From NCBI RefSeq assembly GCF_017654505.1, contig NC_054535.1, positions 44,467,164-44,531,163 of the forward strand: 64,000 bases of DNA, in the 5' to 3' direction. Made by a program: the position numbers and the translations under genes. Positions 28,594-41,900 of this stretch are shown here, one piece after another. The notes under the pieces are model-generated. The model was not told where the DNA came from, did not search any database, and worked only from the letters and a program-made list of their open reading frames with translations. The stretch's first letter is position 1; every line of letters starts with the position of its first letter. This stretch comes from Polyodon spathula. Its lineage: Eukaryota > Chordata > Actinopteri > Acipenseriformes > Polyodontidae.

Positions 28594-31500
28594 ATGGATA
28601 TGGCTGGTTGTCTGCAAAATACCAGACTGTCTCAGGCATCAGCACTTGTGATATGCCTACTGGTGTTGTGTTCTTTAAGCTTTTCCACTGTGGGAGCACA
28701 AGATTTTGATCCTGCTTTCCTCTTTGGACCCAGACCAGGACCTAACTCTGAATCCATTCTGATAGCCAACAGTGGGGTACGGGTGCCTTTTGGGAGATCC
28801 ATATTTATAGACCCAATCAAAGATCTGGTGACTGAAGTGCAGCCCGGGGACAGGTGCTACATCACAGTATTAGAAAATGACCCACTCTCCCAGAGACCCG
28901 GTATGCTATCTCCAAAGAAATTCCCTTGCGCTTTTGGGGCGGAAGAAGTGAAATACACTCACTTTGGATCAAGAAGCCCAAACAAGGACAGAGTGAGGCT
29001 GCAGCTGAGGTATGACTCCCAGACTGACACCATTATCATCCCTTTCATGCTGGAGGTGGAGGTGGTATTTCAACAATTGGAAGTCCTAACCCGCAACATG
29101 CCTTTGGTGGTGGACAAGCTCAACGGAATCAGCAACCCTATTGACAAAAAGGTACTGGAGTTCACTTACAACGGCAGCTCGGAATCATGCAAGGTCACCA
29201 CCCTGATCAGCACAGGAGGTCTACCAAGGTATGGCACTCTTTTAAATTACACTTCCAATGGCCAGATGATAGACTGTGATGCTTTTGTTAACCTGGGCAT
29301 TCGCTATAAGCACACCTCCATCACCAACTCCCCAAACAGAGACTATATTCCCATGTTGGTAGAGTTATTGGATAAAGAGGGAAACCCCGTGAAGCAGGAG
29401 TATTTTCAGATAATGGTTAGGATCAAAGAAGGCACAGAAAACACCCAACCCAAGCCCAGTTTTGTTGCTATGATGATGATGGAAATTGACCAGTTTGTGA
29501 TGACAGCAATTACCAATGATATGTTAGCAGCTGAGGATGTTGAGTCTGATCAAGATGATTTAATTTTTAATATCACTTCACCACTGGGCTATGAGCAGGG
29601 CTACATCATTAGCACTGATGACCAAAACCTACCCATATCCTCATTTTATCAGAGGGACATCAACGACTTGAAAATTGCCTACAAACCACCATCTGCAGAC
29701 ATAGATCTGGAGAGAATCTTTCAGATTGAGTTTGAAGTTGTTGATACCGAGGGTGCTGTCTCTGATACCTTTGCATTCATGATTGTTGTAAAGCCAATGA
29801 ACACTTTAGCTCCGGTTGCTACTAGAAATACCGGACAGCTGCTGTTTGAAGGTCAGTCAAGAGCACTTTCCAGCACCCAGAATTTAGAAATCAGCGATGA
29901 AGATAATCTTGAAGATGTCAGAATTACTGTCATTGATGGCCTGAAGCATGGTGAGCTGACAGTCTTAGGGGCCCGCAGAAAGTTTTTCACCCCTGCTGAT
30001 TTAGATGCTGGTGTTGTGGTGTATCAGCATGATGGCAGTGATACTTACAGTGACAACATTATTTTCCGCATGACTGATGGTGAACATGAAGTTGAGTTTT
30101 TGTTTCCAATCACCATTGCTCCAACTGATGATGAACCCCCAATTATAAATGCCAACACAGGACTTGTGCTGTTCAAGAATGAAATTATGCAGATCTCACC
30201 TTTCATTCTAAGTGCCACAGACATTGACTCGGAGGACTCTTCCATTAAGTTTATAGTGGAGCCCCCTTATTCCACAGTAGGTGCATTGCTCCTGAGGCAA
30301 GCAGAACAGCCTTCAGACCTGTCTGCATGGCAATTCAGTGAAAATGAAGAGCTTTTTGAACAGGTGGTTAAGGAATGGTTTCAGCAGGACATCTTGGATG
30401 GAAAGTTGTTCTATCGGCACATTGGACCTCACAGCACTACCACTGTCATGGACCAATTCGTTTTCCGTGTCCAGGATGACAACGATCCCCCCAACCAGTC
30501 TGGTGAGCACATCTTCACAATTAAAATCCACCCAGTGGACGATCTCCCACCCGAACTCTTCTCAGGCACCTCTTTGCACATGACTGTAAAAGAGTATGAG
30601 CTGACACACTTTAAAAAGAAATTCCTGCGTTATACAGATCTGGACTCTGATGACAGAGATCTGAAGTATAGTGTTGTTATGCCTCCTACTGATACAGATG
30701 AAAACAACCCAGTGTTGCTGGGAGAAATAGTTTTGACTGAGAACCCCAATATGGTCATCACAGAGTTCACACAGGCTCAGGTCAACCATCACAAAGTGGC
30801 CTACAAGCCCCCAGATCAGGAACTGGGCATCACTCCAAGAGTAGTTCAGTTTAGATTCACTGTTGAGGACACTGCTGGTAATTCAGTGGATGGCATCTTC
30901 ACAATCTTCTTACAGCCTGTTGATAATATGCCCCCCCAGATTACCAACACTGGTTTCACTATATTAGAAAGAAACACATTTATAATAACCAGGACTGAGC
31001 TTGATGCTACTGACCCGGACACAGATGATGATGCAATTACATTCACTTTAACCCAGGACCCCAAGTTTGGACTGCTGCAGTATTTTGGCCTTGATATGTC
31101 AATAGGAGAAACATTTGTGTTGGACGACATTGCCAACGGCCGTGTTGCATACATTCATGGCGGTGAAGAATCTACCAGTGACACTATAAAGCTTGATGTA
31201 AGTGATGGATTTCACGAGCTCCCTATCGTTATCAGAATCAAAGTTAATCCAGTTGATGATGAAGCACCAACCATCCTGCTTCCCTCTGGCCTGCTGGGTT
31301 CTTCCATTGATGTCCTGGAGAATGGGACAACTGAGATCACCACCAATGTGATTCAAGGCAGAGATGAAGACACTGATGACCTGATGCTCACTTTTATAGT
31401 TGATGAGCCTCCAAAACTGGGTGAAATCTTGGTTAATGGATTACCATCTGAAAGGTTCACCCAACAAGACATGATCAATGGGGCTGTTGTATATGCCCAT

Positions 31501-33622
31501 ACAAGTGGCGAGATTGGACTTTTTAAGGCGCATGATTCCTTCAACCTTACCATTTCTGACCTGTCAGACGAGTGGGTTGTTGGAGGTAACAAAGTCCAGG
31601 GTGTCCGTGTGCATGTAACAATCCTCCCAGTTGACACCATGGCTCCCATAGTAACAGTAGGTGATCATTTTACGGTGCTTGAAGGAGAGAAAAATGTTAT
31701 CTCCCTTGGAAATATCAATGCTGAAGACGTGGATACAGACAATGATGATATTTTGTGCACCATCATAGTCCAGTCCACCTCTGGATATATTGAAAACATC
31801 TCCCCAGCAGATGGATCTGAAAAATCAAGAGCAGGTACTGCCATCACTGCCTTTAGCATTAAGGATGTCCGTCTTGGCCACATCTACTATGTGCAGAGCA
31901 TCCACAAGGGAGTGGAACCTGTTGAAGACAGGTTGACATTCCGCTGTTCGGACGGCATTAACTTCTCACAGCGCCATTTTTTTCCCATTGTCATCATTCC
32001 AACCAATGATGAGAAGCCTGAGATCTTCATTCGAGAATTCATTGTCATGGAAGGCATGAGCCTGGTCATAGACACGCCCATTTTAAATGCTGCAGATGCA
32101 GACATTCCAGGAGATGAACTTGAGTTTGAAATAATCACACTTCCTGAGCATGGTAGCATTGTGCAGCAACTGACAACAGGCACTATTCCAGTCAAGAATT
32201 TTACCCTTGAGCAGATCAAGGAAGGATCCAACATTGTCTATGAACACGATGACTCCGAAACCAAAGAAGACAGCTTTGAGATTCGACTGACTGATGGTAA
32301 ACACACAGTAGAGAAAAAAGTTCTTATCATGGTCATCCCTGTTGATGATGAGACTCCAAGAATGACCATAAACGATGGCCTTGAAGTTGAAATTGGTGAA
32401 ACAAAGGTAATAACTAACAAAGTTCTCAAAGCAACAGATCTGGATTCAGAAGACAAAACTCTCTCCTACATAATTCGTTTTGAGCCTGTACAAGGTTTCC
32501 TTCAGCGCATTACTACTTTGGGAGAATTGGTTGGCAACATAACCATTGGCATGAACTTTACCCAAGATGAAATAGATAAAGGGCTTATACAGTACATCCA
32601 CACTGGCCAAGAAGGAGTGCGGGACCTTGTGAAGTTTGACGTCACAGACGGCATCAATCCATTGATAGACAGATACTTCTATATCAGCATTGGCAGCATA
32701 GACATGGTCTTCCCTGATGTAATAAACAAAGGTGTGACCCTCAAGGAAGGTGGAAGAGTGACCCTCACCACAGACCTGCTGAGCACCACAGACATCAACA
32801 GCCCCGATGAGCACCTGAGCTTCAGTATCACTCAAGCTCCCAGTCGCGGTCACTTAGAGTGTACAGACTACCCTGGAGTGCCCATCACCACCTTTACTCA
32901 GCTGCAGCTGGCAGGCAACAAGATATACTATATCCACACCTCCTATGATGAAGTGAAGATGGACAGCTTTGAGTTTGAAGTAACAGACGGCTACAACCCA
33001 GTCTTCCGCACTTTCAGGGTCTCCATCACTGACGTGGACAACAAGAAACCAGTTCTCACCATCCATGACCTGGTAGTAGCAGAAGGGGAGGTGAAACTGA
33101 TCACACCCTTTGAGCTGACTGTTGAAGATCGAGACACCCCAGACGACACCTTACGCTTCACCATCACCCAGGTGCCCGTCCATGGTCAGCTGTTGTACAA
33201 TGGCAGCTATGTGGTCACCAGCTTCACCAAGGAAGACCTAAACGAGAACCTTATCAGCTACAAGCACGATGGCACAGAGTCCAGCGAGGACAGTTTCTCT
33301 TTCACTGTGACGGACGGCACCCACACAGAGTTCTACGTTTTCCCTGACACTTTCTTTGAGACTCGCAAGCCCCAGATGATGACCATCCGGATCAACTCCA
33401 TCGACAATGGCATCCCCCAGATAGTAGTCAACAAGGGTGCCCCCACTATTAGACTCCTGCATACTGGCCACTTGGGCTTCATGATCACCAGCAAAGCCCT
33501 GAAGTCTGAAGACAGGGACAGCCATGACAAGTTCCTGAAGTACCGCATCTCTGAAGAGCCCCTGCATGGCTACATTGTCAACACGGCTCTGGGAAACGAC
33601 AGCGTCAAAAGCTTCTCACAAG
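28594..33622 (+). CDS. FREM2: FREM2 exon 1: signal peptide to CSPG repeat 12 (first part)
   Basis: One intronless 5,029-base coding exon, as in other vertebrate FREM2 genes. The ATG at 28594 has A at -3 and G at +4. The same frame stays open upstream only to a GTG. Residues 15-35 form a hydrophobic signal peptide ending VGA, with QDFDP following. Twelve CSPG repeats start at about residues 288, 407, 516, 653, 783, 892, 1018, 1142, 1254, 1373, 1485 and 1607. Each runs from a P-x-I/V-type strand through a D-x-D box to an 'FTQ.DI..G.V.Y.H' motif and a 'DG' strand. The last repeat is cut by the intron after 'VKSFSQ'. The donor is AAG|GTGAGT and the exon ends in phase 1. Confidence 0.97.
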
Positions 33623-35825
33623 GTGAGTGTCTGTTTCATCTGTTGTGTTTAAATGTAGAAAATTAGTTTTGTAACAATGCACTGCACTTTTACTGCAGTT
33701 TAACTACAGTTTTTCAAAAGTAAAAAATAAAGGAAAACCCTATTGGAAGACTAATATTGATTCATAATAAAAAAAGACATACATAATATGTAATTCCATT
33801 GTTATTACCAAAAATACCAAATTTATAAAATGATAACCTAAATATGTTTTAAAATGGTAACCTTTCAGTGTTTGTGATTAATATTGAACTTTTTTCTCAA
33901 TTTCTTACATGTTTAATATCCTGTTATGTATGTTCTGTTGTTTCTGCATATATCATTATTTGCCTAGCTTTGAAACTATTCCTGCAAAAATAAGATGTGG
34001 ATTGTGAGGATGTGAGGTGGGGGAAAAAACAGTGTTGCCTAGGCTTCATTGCACAATGCTGCACCGAAGGGTTTTGGCATACAGTGCAACACCAGTATTC
34101 TTCCCCACCTCAATTCCTCACAATCAGCCTTCAGGAATCTATTCAGAAACATTTTAAAGCATGTCAAATTTAAGTAGAAACAACAATAGAGAATCACAGA
34201 GAATACACATAACAAAATATTAAACAGATAAGTGACAGAAACCACATTAATTCTGATAGTTGCTCAAACTGATTACTGTATTTTTAAAACCAAAGCAATT
34301 TTAAAATCATTGATGCCTACCCCTTTCTATAATATTCTAGCTGATATCGATGAAATGAAGATCTGCTATGTCCTGCGTGACGGGGACAATGCCACCAGTG
34401 ATATCTTCTACTTTACAATTGAAGACAACGGTAAGAATACGTGATGTTTTTGCTTTCTTATTCTAAATACTGCTAGTGTTCTTACAATGTAAGAAGAAGT
34501 TAAACCATACCATTCAATTGACTCTGTATTGCATCATGCTGTGGACCAGAAGAGAACTGAGGTTAATGCTCCCAGTCTTTTTCTCTTTCTTATTCAACAA
34601 CACACAGCAAGCATGAAGTGTGGCACGATTGATAACCTCATCTCTGGCTGAATACACTTCAGTACTGAGCTTTCTGCTCACCCCACCACTACAGAAGTTG
34701 GTCCTTTCATCACAGATCAGGGTCACATGGCATATCACGAAGATATGTGCTTCTGGACCCCCAGATTAACACTTTGTTGTTTTTGGTATATAAGTTTGCC
34801 ACACTGTATACAATGGTGAAAAACAGAATTGCATATGAGAACAGTATATCAAGAAAAAAAATTGTTAGAAACATGTTAAATGCACAGTATACAATTGGAA
34901 AAACATGGTAATTTATGTTAAAGCTCTGCTTATAACATTTGTTACATACAGCACTCTGTGCTAAAACTTTAACACTTCCGTACTTAGTTTTGTAACTTAG
35001 TAGCTATCCGGAATAATACAAGCCAAGGGTATAAAGCACAGTAATTAAAATCAAGCTTTAGTGAAGGTTTGGATTTCAAGGTTCATAGACTCTGACTATG
35101 AAGATCTTACTTCTGGAATATGTTAAATAAAGGAGTTAAAACATTATAATATACAGTTTTATAGTGGTCTTATTACTGGAAATGTTTGTGATAAAGTAAG
35201 TATATATGGTGGGTTCTTAAAGGAGCATGTTTACCAGTTTAAGGGCTACTGATCTGTTAATTTCACAATAGAGAGCATTTGGAAACAATGAAGCAGTAGA
35301 TCTTTCAAACATGTTCTTGTTAACCTGCAGTGCTGCTCTCTTCTCCTCTCTGACATGTATAAAATGGAAAGGGCATTAGATTTCAGTGGCTGTGTTTATT
35401 TTTATTTCTGCAAATTCAGATTTGGTCAGATGTCACCTGAACCATCCTTCTTGGGTTTCATAACTCACAGCTCATTAGTTTGCTATTGATGTTACCTTGT
35501 TCAACAACATGTCTGGTATCTGGTACAGTAGAAGAATATTTTGCATATCGTCACAGAGACACCAGTGCAGTACAAAGGTGCAACATGTGTGGGGATCATA
35601 AGTACAGTAATAGCAGCTCATTGCTTCAAAACCTGAATGCTGATCATTTATTGAAAATAGTGGCATGCTAACAGGCGTGTGTTTCTTCTCTAAGTTTGGT
35701 ATTGTAAACCCCAGGTTCTGATTGAAAGTCAAGATACTCAGAAGAGTGAACTATTCTTAAAGTCGTTTCTACAGTATAGCTGTATTTCTTTTGCAGCAGT
35801 CCTTCAGCTCTGATAAAAAAAAAAT

Positions 35826-35902
<77 letters not shown>

Positions 35903-38900
35903 TGACCACTGACCAGTTCTCTCATATTACCGAATTACAAACGGTACCTTAAAATTTCATTCTGTTTGAGATTTTATTTTTAAACACTGAAACTCAGAAT
36001 CAATTATTGTAAGGTGACATTGGTTTTATGTTGGGAAATATTTTTAAGAAAAATAAAAAACTGAAATATCTTGCTTGCATAAGTATTCAACCCCCACACA
36101 TTAATATTTGGTAGAGTCACCTTTCGCTGCAATAACAGCTTTAAGTCTTTTGGGGTAAGTATGTACCAGCTTTGCACACAGTGTCGGAGTGATTTTGGCC
36201 CATTCTTCGGCAGATTTGTTCCAGGTTGTTCAGGTCGGTTGGACAACTCTTGTGGACCGCAATTTTCAAATAGAGCATAAGTATTCAACCCCTGTGCTGT
36301 GGAAGCTCCCAGTTTGCACCGATGAAAGAAATTGCCCTAACGAGGACATAGTTACCTTACCATTGGCCTCCACCTGTGAACCATTAAAGTTGCTGTCACA
36401 TTTTCTGGATAAAAACCCCACTGTTGAAGGATCATTGGTAAGGCTGTGAATCTAAAGGAAAATGAAGACCAAAGAGCATTCTACAGAAGTTAGAGATAAA
36501 GTAATACAAATGCATAGATTAGGGAAAGGGTACAAAATAATATCCAAGTGTTTCGATATCCCAGTGAGCACAGTTGGATCAATAATCAGGAAGTGGAAGC
36601 TGCATCACACCACCCAGGCACTGCCAAGAAAAGGCCGTCCCTCAAAACTCAGCACTCAAACAAGAAGGAGACTTGTGAGAGAAGCCACAGAGAGGCCAAC
36701 AATCACTTTGAAGGAGCTACAGAGTTCAGTGGCTGGGAGTGGTGTAATGGTGCACCAGTCAACCATATCAAGAGCTCTGCATAACACTGGCCTGTGGGAG
36801 GGTGGGAAAGAAGCCATTACTCAAAAAGCACCATCTGAAAGCATGTCTGGAGTTTGCCAGAAAGCATGAGAGTGACCCAGCTGTGATGTGGGAAAAGGTT
36901 TTGTGGTCAGATGAGACCAAGATAGAGCTTTTTGGCCAAAACTCAAAGCGCTATGTGTGGGGCAAACCTAACACTGCCCATGCCTCAAGACACACCATCC
37001 CTACAGTGAAGTATGGTGGTGGCAGCATCATGCTGTGGGGATGCATCTCATCAGCAGGGACTGGGCATCTTGTTACAATTGAAGGAAGAATGGATGGAGC
37101 AAAATACAGGAAAATACTGCAAGAGAATCTGCTTCAGTCTGCTAAAAAACTGGGAGGAAATTCCCCTTTCAGCAGGACAATGATCCCAAGCACAAGGCCA
37201 AAGTCAACATTGGAGTGGCTCAAGAACAAAAAGGTGAATGTCCTACAGTGGCCGAGTCAAAGTCCTGATCTCAATCCCATTTGTAATTCAGTAATATGAG
37301 AAAATTGGTCAGGGTCTGAATGCATTTATGCACATCAAAGCTTTTAAAAAGGTGCTGACTAATATGAGACACTTTGTAGACTAAAGAATGTCTGGTGAAC
37401 TAACCATCCATGCATACCTTGCTTTATTGTTGATATTTGTGAAGTCAGGATTGTGAAGTCACATTGTGTTGTTTACTTCACTCTGTCAGAATCAAAATGT
37501 TTTTGAAGCAAATAAAATGTAAGACAATTTTGCTGCACAACATCAGTGGTGACATCTTAAAGAATACAACATCAAATATATATAGTGAATGTACAGCGAA
37601 AGCTTACAAAATATAACAGGTGGACAGCTATTTTAACTACAGCTGTAAATGTAAAGAGCCATCTGAGTTTGTGAAATGCAATCCTAGCAGTTAGGTTTGG
37701 ACTGTAATTATGCCGTATTGAGAACTATTGGAAGATCACCACTCTAGACGTATTGCTTTTTAAACATGCAGCAGTCTAGCCACTGTCATGAGTCTCTCAT
37801 AAATTCCTTCTGTAATAGAAGCAAAGCCCACACCATCAGTCTTTCTATTAGAGTGCACTTGGAGTGGTGCACACTTTAATTGGAACACTTGGGTAAAATG
37901 GGTAAATAGTAGGAAAGCTAACAGCTGTCTCTAATTATCTCCTTTATTACACACTGTTAATTGAAACTTTTAATATGAACATTAAGGGGTGAAGAAATTG
38001 CACAAGATTCACAGTTTTAAATTAGTTACCGTGCAACTGTACACTAGGTGTCTTAACCTTTGTTGTAGCGTTAATGGGCATCATATATCTATATATATAT
38101 ATATATATATAGAATATAATATATATATAATATATCTCATTATATATATATATGATATAGCAGTAAGCTACCTATAGCTACCTATATATGCTCTATGATA
38201 GATTAAGATACCTACCTACCTAACCAACATGTATAGCAGCAGGACAGTGTCAGGAATGAGAGACTCAGAAACAAGGAGCTGCAGCTGCAGTTTTAGCGCA
38301 TATGCACACTTTTAATAAGCAAACAAACAAACAAACAAACAAAACACAGGAACAAATACACAAGGGCCAAAATAAAAGGTTTAAACAAAATGATACTGTA
38401 TACAAACACTGCTGTCAGGCTGGGTATTTGCATTCACTGAACAGTACAGACAATACACAGTTTACACCACCTCACCTGAGCTCCAAACTCAAACACCTTC
38501 CCCAAACAAAGCATTTCTCTTTTTATACATGTGGCCACTCCCCAGTTAGCACTCAATTACTTAACTGGGGAATGGTCACATCTGTAATTGCTGGCAGGGA
38601 CAGATTTAACCCCTTGCCTGCCAACCTTACATTCCCACACACAAACTATATACATTTAGGGCTTTTGCCCTGCCACAATAGTCTGGCTTGAGAACTTGTT
38701 TTTTTAATGGTGTTTTAAATTGTTCAATAGTTTATTCATCATTAACTCAATGGGGACCACTTCAGTGATCTAAAGCAGCAACAGAGCTTCATATATGCAC
38801 GTATTTTAAATAAACAATCTGCTCTATCACTGATTTGTTATTATATGAATTGATTAATTATGTTAAGTGGATTTTGGGAGTGGGGGTGATTTGCAGGTAG

Positions 38901-41900
38901 TCAAAAACACCATTCTGTTTTGCACATTATGTCAAAGGGTTAAATAAAGCATTGGGTCACTAAAATTAAAACAACTATGGCCAAACGAACAGACACTAAC
39001 AAACTGTGGACGAAACAAACAAGTATTGTGCTGGTCCTGCTGGCAGAAGGCACAGGTATAATTGTCCATCAAATCAACTGTACGAAGGTCAGGCTTGAAA
39101 TCAGGACAAGGATGTGTAGCAGTAAGAATACCTCTGTTTAGAAAGGGGAACAAGGCTAAAATATGCACAAGAACACAGAAATTGGACTATGGAACAATGG
39201 TCAAAGGTGCTTTGGACTGTTGATGGATGGACAACGACACCTGTGCCTTCTGCTAGTTTTGTCAATTCAACGCTTGACTTCTTTATATTCCTTAAGGATA
39301 TTATCTTCAAGCATTGCTCATCCTTGTTAGGCAGATTTTTGGGTCTTCTAGTCTTGGGTTTGTCAAGTATAGGTAATGTTTCTCTGTACTTGTTGATTAT
39401 GCTTCGGATACCACACCTTGAAAATCAAGTAATGCGAGTTATTTCACTCAATGTTTTTCCTTCTTTATGTAAGTCAAGGTTGTTATAATAGTAGAAAACA
39501 CTAGTGGAGGCTTTGAGTAAATTGTTGATGCTCATTATGCATCAGAGCAGAAAAATGCAACATGTCTAAGACTTTTGCACAGCAGTGTACATATACACAT
39601 ATATACATACACATACATATACACAGATACACCCAGCATTTGCTAGCAGGCAATTTAGTTGGGCTGGGACAGAAAACATTGTAAATAATGTTTGTCTTAG
39701 TTTAGAATTAAGACCAAAGACCTAGCAGTATTGCACTGGAAGAAATGGTAATATAATTACAAGCCACCTGCTTGACAAGAAATCAGTTAGTGGCATTTCA
39801 GTTATTTATACTGTACTGTATTATTTTAAAGGTCTACAGAAATGAATCTACCTAAACATCAAATGGGAGAGAGCAGAAGTGCATATTACAATAAGGTTTG
39901 CACAGTCTGTAATAGTCGTTATATATGATGTAAACAATGCACAGTTTGCAGCCAGCGTGTCTCATTAAAAGACATAAGCTGACACAAAAAGTGGGAATGC
40001 TTGGTCAGTAACAATGTGCACAAAAAGGACAATGTTGAAAAGTGAAGCACAGAGACTTGACCTGCACTGTGGGGAAGTCACTGGCTCTTGCTGAGGCGGT
40101 CTGTGGAGACAGCTGCAGGGAGGGAATAATGCAAGCAGGATTTTTTAATTTTTTTTTTATGTTTGGCAAAAGGTATCTATAAATAAATTGATGCCAACCA
40201 GAGACGTTGCCTCCCCACTTAGATTGTGAAACACTTTATGTGAATAGCACTATAGTGTTTTGCTTTTTGTTTTGGACTGAAAGAGTGGTGTTACCAGAAA
40301 AATCTACAGTTGTTGCTGAGAAATGCCACACTAGCACTAAATATTCTTTATTTATAACATGTAAAAAGTAATTTATTTACATTGAAACCTGTGATATTGT
40401 TAGCTAAATGGTATGAAACAGACTTAACTGAGTGAAATGGAGCTGCATGATTTCCTGTTTTCACAAATATAAACATAACCAATGGTAAGTTTAGGACAGA
40501 AGTCTAGTTTATATTGATTGAGAAGACAAAATGAGCAGTGTGAATAACAGCACAATTTGCTATCCTTGAAACACTGAGTTGATTAAACATGATAATGAGA
40601 CTGTTAGCTTTTTTTCCCCAGTGTAGCTCTTATTTGGGGGTTAAACTGGGAATCTTAGGGCTAGGTCATTGAGGATCTGTGTGTGTGCGGGTGTGTGCAT
40701 TCCTCCATATTGGTTGTCCTCTAATCTCTTTGTCAGTGTCAGGAATTGTCAGCCTACCCTTTGTAAAGAAATGGCTACATCATAACGAAAACATAATGCT
40801 TGTAAACTTGGTTGCTTTTCTGGAAGGAGAATCCGCCCATAATCACTACGTCATCAGCAAGCGCATAAAAGCTCTGTGTACTATTCATTCTTGTCGCTTC
40901 TTTATGTTTCGGCCTCCATCCTCCCCAGCCACCACCTCGCAGCATGTCTCGTCCCGGGGGGAGGTGGCTCATAGCCGCTTCCTATCTGCGGCACTGGGAT
41001 GCATGTATCTGTTAATGTATTTCCAGCCGGCCAAGCGCAGGTAGCCGTCGGGCACCCGCGGACAAGACCTCCGGCCAAATTTATCTTTCACTCGGGCCCT
41101 GAGCGCCCTTCACAGTCATAAATCGTCTGCAATTGTAATCTCTATCATCATCATTCATTCACTGCCATTCATTTAAGTGAATTCTCTGTGCTGAAAAATA
41201 AATTTGGTTTGCTAAATGCAACCTAGGAATATAGTGTGAGCAAATTAGCCTTTGGAAAAGCGGTAAGCTACTGTAATTGCAAACAAAGGGCTCAAATGTT
41301 TGTCATTAAGTTGAGAAAGTTTAAATTAGAGAAACCTTTATATAAGTAATACACATTATTTAATTAGCCCACAGTGAAACCAGAGTTTAAGAGTCACACA
41401 TAGATTGTATGCAACAGATTTTAAACACCTTTTAGTTTTTATTTCAATTGTTTGAGAACCTATTTTAGAAGAGAAAAAAAAAATAATATTATTGTCTAAA
41501 TAAACACTAGAGTGTAAAATATATAAATACTAAAATATGTTCTGGTGCATAAGATTTATGTTTGATTCATGAACATTTGGTTTACAATAGATAGTCTTGT
41601 GTGATTTAAACAAAAGGTGTACATCAACAAGATATTTGAGTTAAGTGTGCTTGTTACCTCCTACTGATCGGGACCCTATTTGTAGAAATAATGTTATTTT
41701 TTTAATTTTTTTATTTTAAACTACAAATCACTGGTTCACAGTCAAATTTCAGTGAAATCTGAGTCTGATGTTTTGTGGGTAGAAGTTTTGTTCATCATGA
41801 AATATAATTAATAACTATGCCATAAAGGTCAGATAATCTGGAAGTATAAACTATAGCAACTATAATGAGCTTCAACAGGCTCTCTTTTCTAAAGTGAAAT

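Noticed and set aside
30045..33567. Many antisense open frames inside FREM2 exon 1
   Set aside because: They are shadows of a long conserved coding exon and show no domain of their own.
38243..38682. A target duplication around the second LTR-like unit
   Set aside because: 'gacag' on the left and 'atagt' on the right do not match, so none is claimed.
38302..38691. A 129-codon open frame
   Set aside because: It is the reverse of an LTR-like unit with an AAAC microsatellite. No protein similarity.
40679..41044. A 121-codon open frame as a gene
   Set aside because: No recognisable protein or splice context. The frame is open because the patch is GC-rich.
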